NCBI RefSeq assembly: GCF_013812825.1
Contig: NZ_JACCSU010000076.1
Span: forward strand, 1-64,000
Direction: 5' to 3'
DNA length: 64,000 bases
Origin: Sphingomonas sp.
Lineage (GTDB): Bacteria; Pseudomonadota; Alphaproteobacteria; Sphingomonadales; Sphingomonadaceae
Shown here: positions 8,223-15,975 of the stretch, in pieces
How positions within the stretch are numbered: position 1 is the first letter of the stretch
How the letters are laid out: each line of letters opens with the position of its first letter
Made by a program: the position numbers and the translations under genes
Notes under the pieces: model-generated
The model's database searches: none
Seen by the model: only the letters and a program-made list of their open reading frames with translations
What the model was told of the DNA's origin: nothing

Positions 8223-8580
8223 CTCCAAATTATCTCCCCTGTACAATTACTTAGTGTCATTCTGGAAAAGCCGAATAGTCGCGTGTGGTCCGCGACATGT
8301 GCACCCCGCCAGCATCTGCAAGTCGGTCCAAGAGACCACTTTGGCCGCTCGCAGCGGAGTAGAATCGGTCGAGTTTCTCTGAGAGGCCCTTTTGCTGGCA
8401 CCGGTTGCAGTAGCCATTTGATGCAGCAGCGTTGGTTGCATCTAGAGGACCTGGCCCTGGCGACGCGGCGCAAGTCTGCCAGCAGACACACCATACCTAC
8501 GATGCCGGCCTGCTTCCACTCGGAAACTCAGAGGCAGCCAGCGATTAAGGGCCCCTTATGTCTGCTTTGGGTGAATGCTT
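8213..8580. repeat. Long imperfect direct repeat, copy B
   Basis: It matches copy A (3785-4160) block by block and ends in a broken form of the dispersed hairpin at 8558-8580, at nearly the same internal offset as in copy A. It shows no gene. Together the copies delimit the 4.4-kb GTPase module. Confidence 0.68.
8558..8580. repeat. Dispersed hairpin repeat, broken copy 6
   Basis: The left arm ATGTCTGCTTT and the GGGTG loop are intact, but the right arm is lost. It is the end point of direct repeat B. Confidence 0.5.
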
Positions 8581-8682
8581 ACGGTCGCCTCGCTCATGGA
8601 TGTGGCATGCGTTGGTCGGCCAGTGAGCAAGCGCGCTGCCCGAGCGCGAAGCGTCGCCCGACTGGACGGCGTCGAGGGCAGA

Positions 8683-10203
8683 TTACAGGCGCTTGTGCGT
8701 CCGCGCCGCGCCGCCGAGCACCTGCACCAGCTTCTCGGCTTCCGTCAGAGTCGCGGCGTCGGCGAAGCGGATACGGACGGGCAGCTTTGCCGACGCAGGA
8801 TCGGACAGATTGGCGGCGTGCACGTCGATTTCGAGCGCACCCCCGTTATCGACGAGCTCGTCGGAGCTGATCGTCAGCTCGAACTGCATGGCGTCGTCGC
8901 GATGGTGGCGCCAGGACATACACTCGAGCTCCTTCAGCTTCGTCGGCCCATTGCGGCCGGAACGCCAGTAGAAGGCATCCGCCTGTCGCGCCGGCGGCGG
9001 GCCAAGCCGCGGGATGTCGAGCGTCCGAAGCGACGAGGCGTCGATCTGCCCCGTCGCCCAGTCAAGCCCTAGGAGTCCGGTCGCCCTAAGCCGCCCGCGC
9101 GGCGGCGCCGGCGGCAGGGGCAGGCGGAACGGCTCAGTCGACACCGGCGCCTCCTCGCCCTCCTCTTCGTCACCATCGTCCGAGCAGGTTATGGTGAAGG
9201 CGCCGTGGGCCGCCATTCGCAACCTCACGTCGAGCGCGGGCCGGGTGCCGACGTTCGCCGCCTCGACCACAACGGAGGGCCAGCGCGTCCTCCCCTGCAG
9301 GTCGTGATGCAGGGACTCCAGCGCTCTTCGCACCTCCGCCAGCCAAGCCGGATAGTCCTTCGTCTTGTAGCGCTCGATTTCCTCGTTGGTCGCCGGCTCG
9401 TAGACCTCGCGCTGCAGAAGCCCGGACATGCGCACGACGTCGGCCAGCCGCCGCGAGGCCTCACCGAAAGCGTCGGTCGGCGCGCTAGGCCGCTCGAACG
9501 AGGTCGCTGGCGGACAGAGATGTTCGACCTCCTCCATCAGCGCCGCCACCTCGCTCTCTTCGAGCGGGAGCCAGCGGACCACCTCGGCCTCCAGAGTGCG
9601 CAGCGCCTCCCGGTCCGGAGCCCTGAACGCCAGCTCGATGCGGGGTTCCGCGGCCTGCAGTCGCCGGTTCTCTTCCTGGAGGCGCACGATGGTCTTCTCG
9701 CGATCGTCCGGTTCCGCGTCTCGAAGCCAATGCTCGGGCAGAAGCTTGACGGGAAGCCCGAACTCGCTCGCCGTTGCGCCGCAGATCGTGTCGTCGGTGA
9801 GGAGCAGCACGTCGAGGCCCTCGGCTCGCAGGTGCAGTGCATAGTTGATCAGCGCCTGATCCGCATGGTCGAGTCGCAGGCCGTTCCTGGCCTTCACGAC
9901 AGGTTTGAGCTCAACCCGCTTGACGACGTGCGGGTTCGCCTTGCGAACCTCGGCGCGTTCGCCGGGCCCGAGCTTTCGAATGCTGCTGCTGAGGTTGCGC
10001 GCGAGCCTGTTCGGACGGCCGCTCTGCGTCTTGAGATTGTCGATCTCGCGCACAGCGGGGGCTACGATCAGCACTTCGATCTCGTTGCGGCCAAGTTCGC
10101 TCCAAGGAAGGTCGGGCAAGGCCTTGCCGTGGATGAGCACGTTTACGTCGGGAACGACGTGCAGCACGTTCGGAGTATTGTTGGGCGACGGCGTCGTGGT
10201 CAT
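8683..10203 (-). CDS. PIN-domain protein with long C-terminal region
   Basis: This is a 506-residue protein. The N-terminal about 160 residues form a PIN-like nuclease fold: VVPDVNVLIHG (first acidic residue), an acidic pair in VREID, LDHADQALINYAL, and the terminal LLTDDTICGATASEFGL. This arrangement resembles the PhoH-type PIN domains. A short coiled coil (REKTIVRLQEENRRLQ) and an all-alpha/beta C-terminal half of unknown fold follow. PIN domains cleave RNA. I chose Met at 10203 because the PIN core begins shortly after it; a longer frame starts at 10281. There is no antitoxin gene next to it, so it is not a classic VapBC pair. It is adjacent to the recombinase operon and may be cargo of that element. 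Confidence 0.72.
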   Translation of the reverse strand: MTTTPSPNNTPNVLHVVPDVNVLIHGKALPDLPWSELGRNEIEVLIVAPAVREIDNLKTQSGRPNRLARNLSSSIRKLGPGERAEVRKANPHVVKRVELKPVVKARNGLRLDHADQALINYALHLRAEGLDVLLLTDDTICGATASEFGLPVKLLPEHWLRDAEPDDREKTIVRLQEENRRLQAAEPRIELAFRAPDREALRTLEAEVVRWLPLEESEVAALMEEVEHLCPPATSFERPSAPTDAFGEASRRLADVVRMSGLLQREVYEPATNEEIERYKTKDYPAWLAEVRRALESLHHDLQGRTRWPSVVVEAANVGTRPALDVRLRMAAHGAFTITCSDDGDEEEGEEAPVSTEPFRLPLPPAPPRGRLRATGLLGLDWATGQIDASSLRTLDIPRLGPPPARQADAFYWRSGRNGPTKLKELECMSWRHHRDDAMQFELTISSDELVDNGGALEIDVHAANLSDPASAKLPVRIRFADAATLTEAEKLVQVLGGAARTHKRL

Positions 10204-10333
10204 GCCCCGGATATGGAGCCGAACGTTTGATTGGGGAAGGTCGTACCCCAGCGGTCGCCAATTTTGGTAAGCTAATTGCACTGCTGGTGGAATGGTGACT
10301 GGTCATTTCCCAGCCACCGATGCAGTTCTGACC

Positions 10334-11908
10334 CTAGTTGAAGCCGAGGACGCGGCGTTGACCTCCCCAGTCGACCGGCAGGTCCGTCATGCGCAGCAGC
10401 CGGCGACCTGTCAACGAGGGCGGCTGACGCCCCTCGACGATGGCGGCGATGATATCCGGAGCCAGGAAGCTGATCCGGAGAAGCTGCCAAAGGTGCCGCT
10501 TGCTGTAGTGCGAAGTGAGCTGATCGGCTTTGCTGGAGAAGAGCGACTTTCGGGCGCTCATGGCCAAGGCCACCAGTTTGAGAAGCACAGGGTCTGGGGC
10601 TCTCTGTGAGCCTCCACTCTCCAGAACCAACTTCAGTTCAGTTCCACGATGGACCATGCGCATGGGCAAGCTGACACTAGGCTGCGCCTCGTCACCAATC
10701 CTGAGGCGCAGCTCCGTCTTCCCGAGCTGTACCTTCAGACCAAGGTCGACCAGAACTTTCCGCTGCTCAGGCACTGAGAAGCCGAACAGATCGTCGGCAA
10801 GTTCGCGGTCAGACATCAGCCGCCGTATTTCGCAGGGACGCTCGTGCGACCTCAGCCAGCCGCCGACTGCATTGATCACGGCTCTGTCGATCTCGCCTGC
10901 CGCCACTCGCCAGGCTAGCACTCTGTCTTCACCCGGCTTCAATCGGGTGACATAATAATGATGCCGTCGGCTGCCCTTCTGCGTGGACACGGGCGTCATC
11001 GCCCGTCCGTCAGGATCGCTGATCATTCCGGTCAGCAGACTCGGGTATCGCGTCTGCTTACCAAGCTTCCGCTCATGGCGATTGGCAGCAAGGATCTGCT
11101 GGACCTCGGCCCAGTCATCTGCAGCGATGATGGCTTCATGCTCGCCATCGTACAGCTCGCCACTGTAGCTCACCTTCCCGGTGTAAATCGGGTTCTGCAA
11201 CAGCTGAGACAATGAACCACGCTGGAAGTGCACACCGCCCGCGGTGCGGCCATTGCTGTACTGCCGCACCTTGGTCCTAACGTTCTTTTGCGCGAGCTCT
11301 TCGACGAGCTTGGTGACTGATCGCAGCTCTGTGTAGCGCCGGAAGATGGAGCGGACGATCTCCGCTTCATCGTCGTCCATGAGGAGGTTCCGATCGCCAA
11401 GCCTGTATCCGAGCGGCACCGGGCCACCCATCCATATACCCTTCTTCTTTGAGGCAGCGACTTTGTCCCGGATGCGCTCGCTGGTGACCTCCCGCTCGAA
11501 CTGCGCGAAGGAGAGCAGCACGTTCAGCGTAAGCCGGCCCATGCTGTTGGTGGTGTTAAATGCCTGAGTGACGCTGACGAATGAGGCGCCAGCCTTGTCG
11601 AGCGTGTCCACGATGCGCGCAAAGTCCGCGAGGCTGCGGGTCAGCCGGTCCACCTTGTAGACGATGATCACATCGACATTGCCGGCGGACACAGCATCAA
11701 GCAGCTGTCTGAGTCCTGGTCGATCCATGTTCCCGCCGGACCAGCCGCCATCGTCATAGTGCTCGTGGACCTGTTGCCAGCCCTCATGAGCCTGGCTGAG
11801 GATGTAGGCCGCACACGCTTCACGCTGCGCATCAAGGCTGTTGAACGCCTGCTCCAGCCCCTCTTCGGTCGACTTGCGTGTGTAAATGGCGCAGCGCTTC
11901 GGCGTCAT
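10334..11908 (-). CDS. Large serine recombinase
   Basis: This is a 524-residue site-specific recombinase. The resolvase domain starts IYTRKSTEEG with the catalytic Ser at residue 13 and carries VYKVDRLTRSLADF and the FAQFEREVTSERIRDK helix. The recombinase domain follows (WMGGPVPLGYRL, about 155-260). The usual zinc-ribbon position (LLTGMISDPDGRAM, about 290) has no Cys pairs, so this member lacks the zinc knuckle. It is the last gene of an operon with DUF3489 and DUF2924 proteins and overlaps the DUF2924 stop by 4 bp (ATGA). The enzyme would integrate or excise an element by double-strand exchange; its att sites are not visible. Confidence 0.93.
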   Translation of the reverse strand: MTPKRCAIYTRKSTEEGLEQAFNSLDAQREACAAYILSQAHEGWQQVHEHYDDGGWSGGNMDRPGLRQLLDAVSAGNVDVIIVYKVDRLTRSLADFARIVDTLDKAGASFVSVTQAFNTTNSMGRLTLNVLLSFAQFEREVTSERIRDKVAASKKKGIWMGGPVPLGYRLGDRNLLMDDDEAEIVRSIFRRYTELRSVTKLVEELAQKNVRTKVRQYSNGRTAGGVHFQRGSLSQLLQNPIYTGKVSYSGELYDGEHEAIIAADDWAEVQQILAANRHERKLGKQTRYPSLLTGMISDPDGRAMTPVSTQKGSRRHHYYVTRLKPGEDRVLAWRVAAGEIDRAVINAVGGWLRSHERPCEIRRLMSDRELADDLFGFSVPEQRKVLVDLGLKVQLGKTELRLRIGDEAQPSVSLPMRMVHRGTELKLVLESGGSQRAPDPVLLKLVALAMSARKSLFSSKADQLTSHYSKRHLWQLLRISFLAPDIIAAIVEGRQPPSLTGRRLLRMTDLPVDWGGQRRVLGFN

Positions 11909-12348
11909 GGCTTCTGCGGCGCCTTACGACCTTTGAGATCGAAGAAGCGCGGTCCCGACCAGTGCGCACCGGTTATGGCCGAGGCGACCTGAGTAAGGCT
12001 GCTGTAGTTCCGACCTTCATGTTCGTAACCCCGTTCAAGCACTACCACCTGATGCATCGTACCGCGCCATTCACGCGCAAGCCTGGTTCCGGGTCTGAGT
12101 GAGATGCGCTCGTCATCAACCGCAGGCTTGCCGGCACTCAGGCGACTGAGAACAGCTTCGATCTCGCGCCGCGCCTGCGATGGGAGATCTCCGTGAACGC
12201 GGGACTGTCTCTTCCACGCGATTCCTCGACGCAGCAGGTCGGGGCCGATCTCCGGTGCCGGTTTACGCCAGCAGTCTCTCCACTCAGCGCGTAACTGCGC
12301 CGGCGTCATGGCGTAGAGATCTGCCAGCCTCCGCTCGAAACTACTCAC
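11905..12348 (-). CDS. DUF2924 protein
   Basis: This is a 147-residue basic protein. FERRLADLYAMTPAQLRAEWRDCW at the start (shown in part) and the RLAREWRGTMHQVVVLERGYEHEGRNYSSLTQVASAITGAHWSGPRFF-type body define DUF2924, which almost always sits directly before a serine recombinase in alphaproteobacterial elements. The start is GTG at 12348, overlapping the DUF3489 stop as GTGA; a longer frame to 12399 would run through that gene. It is probably a DNA-binding helper or regulator of recombination. This is inferred from context only. Confidence 0.85.
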   Translation of the reverse strand: MSSFERRLADLYAMTPAQLRAEWRDCWRKPAPEIGPDLLRRGIAWKRQSRVHGDLPSQARREIEAVLSRLSAGKPAVDDERISLRPGTRLAREWRGTMHQVVVLERGYEHEGRNYSSLTQVASAITGAHWSGPRFFDLKGRKAPQKP

Positions 12349-12577
12349 TGAGCGGCTCCTGGGCGCGCTCCTGAACAATCCGATAGCTGGTTGCCCCATC
12401 GGGGCGCTCCTGCCGCATCACGCGCGCTTTCTTGCGCATGCCGGTGAGAAAGGCGCGGCAGCTGTGCGGTTTCCACTCGGTCGCCTTTGCAATTTCGTCG
12501 AGAGTTGCGCCCTTCTCGCGCGAGAGGAGGCGGTTGACCGTTGCCGACTTCGTTCGAGGCTTTGTTGAGGCTGCCAT
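12345..12577 (-). CDS. DUF3489 protein
   Basis: This is a 77-residue protein with a winged-helix-like core (TVNRLLSREKGATLDEIAKATEW, then HSCRAFLTGMRKKARVMRQE in part), the DUF3489 signature. An AAGGAG sequence precedes the ATG. It is the first gene of the three-gene DUF3489-DUF2924-recombinase operon, with translational coupling at both junctions. A DNA-binding regulatory role in the mobile element is likely but not proven. Confidence 0.85.
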
Positions 12578-12794
12578 CGTGGGTCTCCTTGCTACCGGTG
12601 CGGAACTGCGTCGGCTTGCACTGACCCAAGCCGCTGGACCTCAAGGTCGAGCGGCCACGTTCGTCATTACGGCCAACAGCAATGCTCGCTATGCGGCACC
12701 AGTCCAGTCGAAAGAGCGCCGGCTGAAAGCTGCGTCTGGACTTGCGGCACGGACATGAGTGCATGGTGCGGCATGGCCGAGACTCAAGGCACAC

Positions 12795-12935
12795 ATGGGG
12801 AAAAAGGTCGCTGTTGAGCAGCTCTGCACACGCGCTGGAATGTTGCTGGAGGACACAAGTGTGGAGGCGCTTGTGCGGGCCTCTTCGCTCGCGGGCCTCA
12901 AGCTAAAGGTAGAGCCGTCGGCGGTCGCTTCTTGA
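12795..12935 (+). CDS. Possible small protein, 46 residues
   Basis: The frame reads MGKKVAVEQLCTRAGMLLED and continues to a TGA at 12933 with a balanced amphipathic composition. It lies in the 370-bp gap between two minus-strand operons and is the only plus-strand candidate there. The Shine-Dalgarno is weak (CAAGGC). No family is recognised. Confidence 0.25.
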   Translation: MGKKVAVEQLCTRAGMLLEDTSVEALVRASSLAGLKLKVEPSAVAS

Positions 12936-12944
12936 AAGACTCGT

Positions 12945-13796
12945 TTAGGGTCGGTGCGTCGTAGAGCGCACTGCGCGCTCAGCCGAGGCCGTGTTCCACG
13001 CACATTGGCACGTTACGGCTGCGAGAAAGCCATGCAGCAAGGGTTTTTGGCCCAACTGTCTTGCCACCCGATCACCGAACCTGCCGTCGAGCGTCAGCGC
13101 GTAGTCGCCCGATCGGAACCGAAGATGACCAGTCATATCGGCGAGCTTCTCGAAAATTGGCCGAAATCCATTGCCATGTCCGGTGCCCCGTGCGAACCGA
13201 GATACGCCGGTCTCCACCATTGCCTCAAGCGCACTACCTTCGTCGTGCAAGCCCGCGTGCTCGGGGTTCTGGGTCAGGCTCCTGCGCGCCCCGATGCCGC
13301 GATCGGCCACAACAAGCTCGAACACACCAGGGTTCGCAGAAAATAGCGCAACACCACTGCCGGTGGCTTCCGAATGATCGACGACATTGCCGGCCAACTC
13401 GCCGAGCGCGGCGATCAGCAACGCCGCCGACCCGCCGAACCCAGCACCGAGCGCCGCCTTGTGCGCATCGATCTTGAAACTGTTGAGGACAGTCTCGTGC
13501 GCGAAGCCGTCGCCAATTATCAGCCCTTGTCGACCATCCTGCGCAAGCCATTGCTGCCGACCCGTGACAATAGCTGCAAGAAGCGGACCGAGGGATGCTT
13601 CGTCGAACCATGATTCTGCACGGAGGCCGGGAAGATCACCCACCGCGTCAAGATGGGCAAACTCGACGACGGGGCCGGCAGCGCCGCCACGAAACATAAG
13701 TCCGTTGAGTCGAGGTTGGCGTCCACGCTGATGCGCACGGCCAAGCCCGTCGACCACACGGTAGTCAAACGGTGGTGAGAGCAAGTCAGGCAGCAA
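12945..13796 (-). CDS. GHKL (HATPase) ATP-binding protein
   Basis: This is a 283-residue protein with the Bergerat ATP-binding fold in its C-terminal half: N-box ELAGNVVDH (Glu133, Asn137, His141), G1 box DRGIGA (165-170) and G2 box GTGHGNGF (204-211). There is no phospho-acceptor His domain, so it resembles anti-sigma-type or effector-type GHKL ATPases rather than a full sensor kinase. The N-terminal about 120 residues have no known fold. It is the last gene of a four-gene cluster and overlaps the preceding gene by 11 bp. Together with the STAS-like protein three genes upstream it forms a pairing reminiscent of anti-sigma/anti-anti-sigma partners. Confidence 0.75.
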   Translation of the reverse strand: MLPDLLSPPFDYRVVDGLGRAHQRGRQPRLNGLMFRGGAAGPVVEFAHLDAVGDLPGLRAESWFDEASLGPLLAAIVTGRQQWLAQDGRQGLIIGDGFAHETVLNSFKIDAHKAALGAGFGGSAALLIAALGELAGNVVDHSEATGSGVALFSANPGVFELVVADRGIGARRSLTQNPEHAGLHDEGSALEAMVETGVSRFARGTGHGNGFRPIFEKLADMTGHLRFRSGDYALTLDGRFGDRVARQLGQKPLLHGFLAAVTCQCAWNTASAERAVRSTTHRP

Positions 13797-14880
13797 GCTT
13801 GAGCATCGGCACCAAAGCTTGGAACCACCGCTCGGAGACCCGGATATTCTCGTAGAGGAGGCTATCGACTGGCTCGCCGACGGAGGTCGGGCGCTTAAGC
13901 CAGCGACGCTGCCCCTCCGGGTCGATCATCGCGATCTCGCGGTGCTGTGCCTTCTCGAAGGGCGAACTGTCGATGTAGCTCAGCTCATAATATCGGGAGA
14001 GAAGGCCCACAATCTGCGCCCCCCCGCGCACCACGAGGCCGAGCCGGCGTCCTACGGCACCAGCGAGCTCAATGAGCCATGCGGCGTGCTGCAGCATGCG
14101 CAGCGAGCTTTTGGCGCCCGTTGTGAACTCATAGGCAATGTGGGTTACTTCCGGGTGCGCGACAATATAATCGGCCCAGCGCACAAAATCATGTCGCGTG
14201 CGTCCATTGACATGAAGGGCTGCCGGTTGACCTTCCGAGATCAGCTCGTGAAAGACCTGCGCAATCCTGGTCATTGAATGCATGTCGTCCCAGCGCGGCC
14301 GGTCGACCATTAGTGAGAAGTTGGGGGTCGTCACCATCGCAACACCGAGACGGCGCAGATTGCGGATCGCTTTAATACGCCCGCGCGCCTCAAGCATCCA
14401 CCAGCGCTCGACCTCATGGTCCTGCGCAACGCCGGACAAAAACAGCGCGGTCCCCGATTCGACATGGTAGAAGCGCGAGGCATCTTCCGCACAGTTAAAC
14501 CGGCAGTCGGCCGTACGGTCGAAAAAACGATAGAGGGGTATTGCGACTGCCGGGACAGCGAGGCGCCCGCTTACGCCGCTGCCGTGGAAGAACATCGGTA
14601 GATAGACTGGGCACGTGGGTGGGGCGAGCGGCGCGGCCTGCGGCGTGGCCAAATCGAGCCCTTCGACCTCGCGCAACCGATCGACGAATACCTCGGCGTT
14701 GGGGCAGACAATCTGGCAGGTGTCCCGCTTACCGCAGCAATGATCGAGACAGTTGAAGCCGGCGCCGGCAATGGTTTGTCCGCCGCAAAGGTCCAGGTCG
14801 GGACAGCCAGTACACCCCAGCGACATCATTGCCTCGGGCGTACTCCAGTAGCTTTTGAACGCGCGTCGATGAAGGGCCAT
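13786..14880 (-). CDS. Cys-rich DUF4417-like protein
   Basis: This is a 364-residue protein. The N-terminus holds a Cys cluster (Cys23, 26, 32, 44, 48, 49, 55, 59) with CTGCPDLDLC and CLDHCCGKRDTCQIVC, suited to a metal or Fe-S site. The middle contains TTPNFSLMVDRPRWDDMHSM (about 185-205) and a following helical/strand alternation. This recalls the S-P-D/N-F-S...W pattern of the DUF4417 family found in mobile elements, but the assignment is tentative. It lies in the middle of the cluster, 12 bp after the small gene at 14893 and overlapping the GHKL gene. It could be a metal-dependent enzyme or sensor. Confidence 0.6.
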   Translation of the reverse strand: MALHRRAFKSYWSTPEAMMSLGCTGCPDLDLCGGQTIAGAGFNCLDHCCGKRDTCQIVCPNAEVFVDRLREVEGLDLATPQAAPLAPPTCPVYLPMFFHGSGVSGRLAVPAVAIPLYRFFDRTADCRFNCAEDASRFYHVESGTALFLSGVAQDHEVERWWMLEARGRIKAIRNLRRLGVAMVTTPNFSLMVDRPRWDDMHSMTRIAQVFHELISEGQPAALHVNGRTRHDFVRWADYIVAHPEVTHIAYEFTTGAKSSLRMLQHAAWLIELAGAVGRRLGLVVRGGAQIVGLLSRYYELSYIDSSPFEKAQHREIAMIDPEGQRRWLKRPTSVGEPVDSLLYENIRVSERWFQALVPMLKLAA

Positions 14881-14892
14881 CTCTACTTGCCT

Positions 14893-15240
14893 CTAGCTAA
14901 CGGTGACCTCGAGAACGCCGCTGATTGGATCGGCTGCTACCACGGCGGCGCGGGCGATCTTGCACCCTTGCGTCATCGAGTCGATCAGCCGGGCGGTCGG
15001 TTTGGTGATGGTCAGTACCGGCGACAGACCGCGGCGGCCGATCAGAGCACCGCTCTCGATGCGCACCAGAATTGTCTCGCCCACGGCAACTGTAGCGTTG
15101 CCGATCGGCTCGGCCTCCCAGCGATTGGGGGCGTGGTCCGGCGCCTTGCTGAACAAGTCGGGCGTGTTCGCAGCAACTGCAGCTTTATCCCAGCATTTCT
15201 CGAATGACTTTTTCGTCTTTTCCTTGAAATCAGCACCCAT
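14893..15240 (-). CDS. Small cluster protein of unknown function
   Basis: This is a 115-residue protein. A helical N-terminus (ADFKEKTKKSFEKCWDKAA) is followed by a beta-rich domain (GETILVRIESGALIGRRGLSPVLTI, in part) that could be a beta-barrel. I chose ATG at 15240 because it starts inside the end of the STAS-like gene (10-bp overlap), a normal coupling in this cluster; a longer frame to 15309 exists. No family is recognised. Confidence 0.6.
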   Translation of the reverse strand: MGADFKEKTKKSFEKCWDKAAVAANTPDLFSKAPDHAPNRWEAEPIGNATVAVGETILVRIESGALIGRRGLSPVLTITKPTARLIDSMTQGCKIARAAVVAADPISGVLEVTVS

Positions 15241-15802
15241 TGCCGCCCCCTGAGAACATTGCTTTGTAAATCTTAGTTCTTCCATGCGACTGTTCGCATA
15301 TGAGTCCAAGAGTCGACAAGGAGGCCAAACGATTGTTCCAAGCCGTAGCTTTGACTTGGCCCTTGTCGATTTCCATCAACTGGCTCGCACTGGTTTCGCC
15401 AAGCCGGGTGACGAGATCGAAGGTTAACTGCTGCATTGGGTCGAGCTTGCCGACGTAACTCCAGCGCAACACATGTCCATCGTCTGCGAGTCTGCAGGTC
15501 ATAAGCACGTCACCTCGCGGGTGGACGAGTTCGACTAGCTCATCGATAACATCGTTGGTTGCGTTTGCCAGGACTGGGTAGAAGTTGGAGCGGCGACCGC
15601 GCACGAAGGTGCGGAATGCCAGTACCGACTCCCGAAGGAAGCTTGCAGTCGCAACGGCGACTGCGCAGAAATCGAGATACAAAGGCTCGGGCGCGGCTGG
15701 CTCGGCCGGCAGCAACTCGACCAGCTTCGTGTAGAGCGCACGCCCGCTCGGTGCGCCCGAGAGGATGCTGCCCCCTGCTAATGCCGATATGTCGATAGTC
15801 AT
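15230..15802 (-). CDS. STAS-like (DUF4325-type) protein
   Basis: This is a 190-residue protein, first of the four-gene cluster. Residues about 10-110 look like a STAS-like DUF4325 domain: a ligand-end strand, SGRALYTKL, then LYLDFCAVAVATASFLRES, where a strand ending in Asp-Phe is followed by a Ser/Thr-rich helix start. The C-terminal 80 residues include a winged-helix-like stretch (ETSASQLMEIDKGQVKATAWNNRLASL, in part). DUF4325 proteins are usually next to GHKL ATPases, as here. The ATG at 15802 lies 3 bp from a perfect inverted repeat, suggesting tight control of translation or transcription. Confidence 0.65.
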   Translation of the reverse strand: MTIDISALAGGSILSGAPSGRALYTKLVELLPAEPAAPEPLYLDFCAVAVATASFLRESVLAFRTFVRGRRSNFYPVLANATNDVIDELVELVHPRGDVLMTCRLADDGHVLRWSYVGKLDPMQQLTFDLVTRLGETSASQLMEIDKGQVKATAWNNRLASLSTLGLICEQSHGRTKIYKAMFSGGGNGC

Positions 15803-15804
15803 AG

Positions 15805-15841
15805 ATCATCTATCTCACGCTTTCCACGTGAGATAGATGAT
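15805..15841. promoter_or_regulatory. Perfect 15-bp inverted repeat before the STAS-like gene
   Basis: ATCATCTATCTCACG at 15805-15819 is exactly repeated in inverse at 15827-15841, with a 7-bp spacer. It abuts the start codon of the minus-strand cluster and lies in the divergent region with gajA. It could be an operator for an autoregulator (perhaps the C-terminal HTH of the STAS-like protein) or an mRNA hairpin that hides the start. Confidence 0.8.
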
Positions 15842-15975
15842 TCTCTGTTCAAGTCAAGGTCGCGCGATTGCGCTTCCAAACTCCCAAAGCTGACCAGCCG
15901 GGCCCCGGTCAGCCGCCAGCAATCCACCTAGTATCTAAATTATAGGCGAGATTTTGCCCGATCTTGCTAGAATTT

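Noticed and set aside
9205-10230. 341-codon plus-strand frame opposite the PIN gene
   Set aside because: Antisense to a gene with PIN motifs; composition is typical of a shadow frame.
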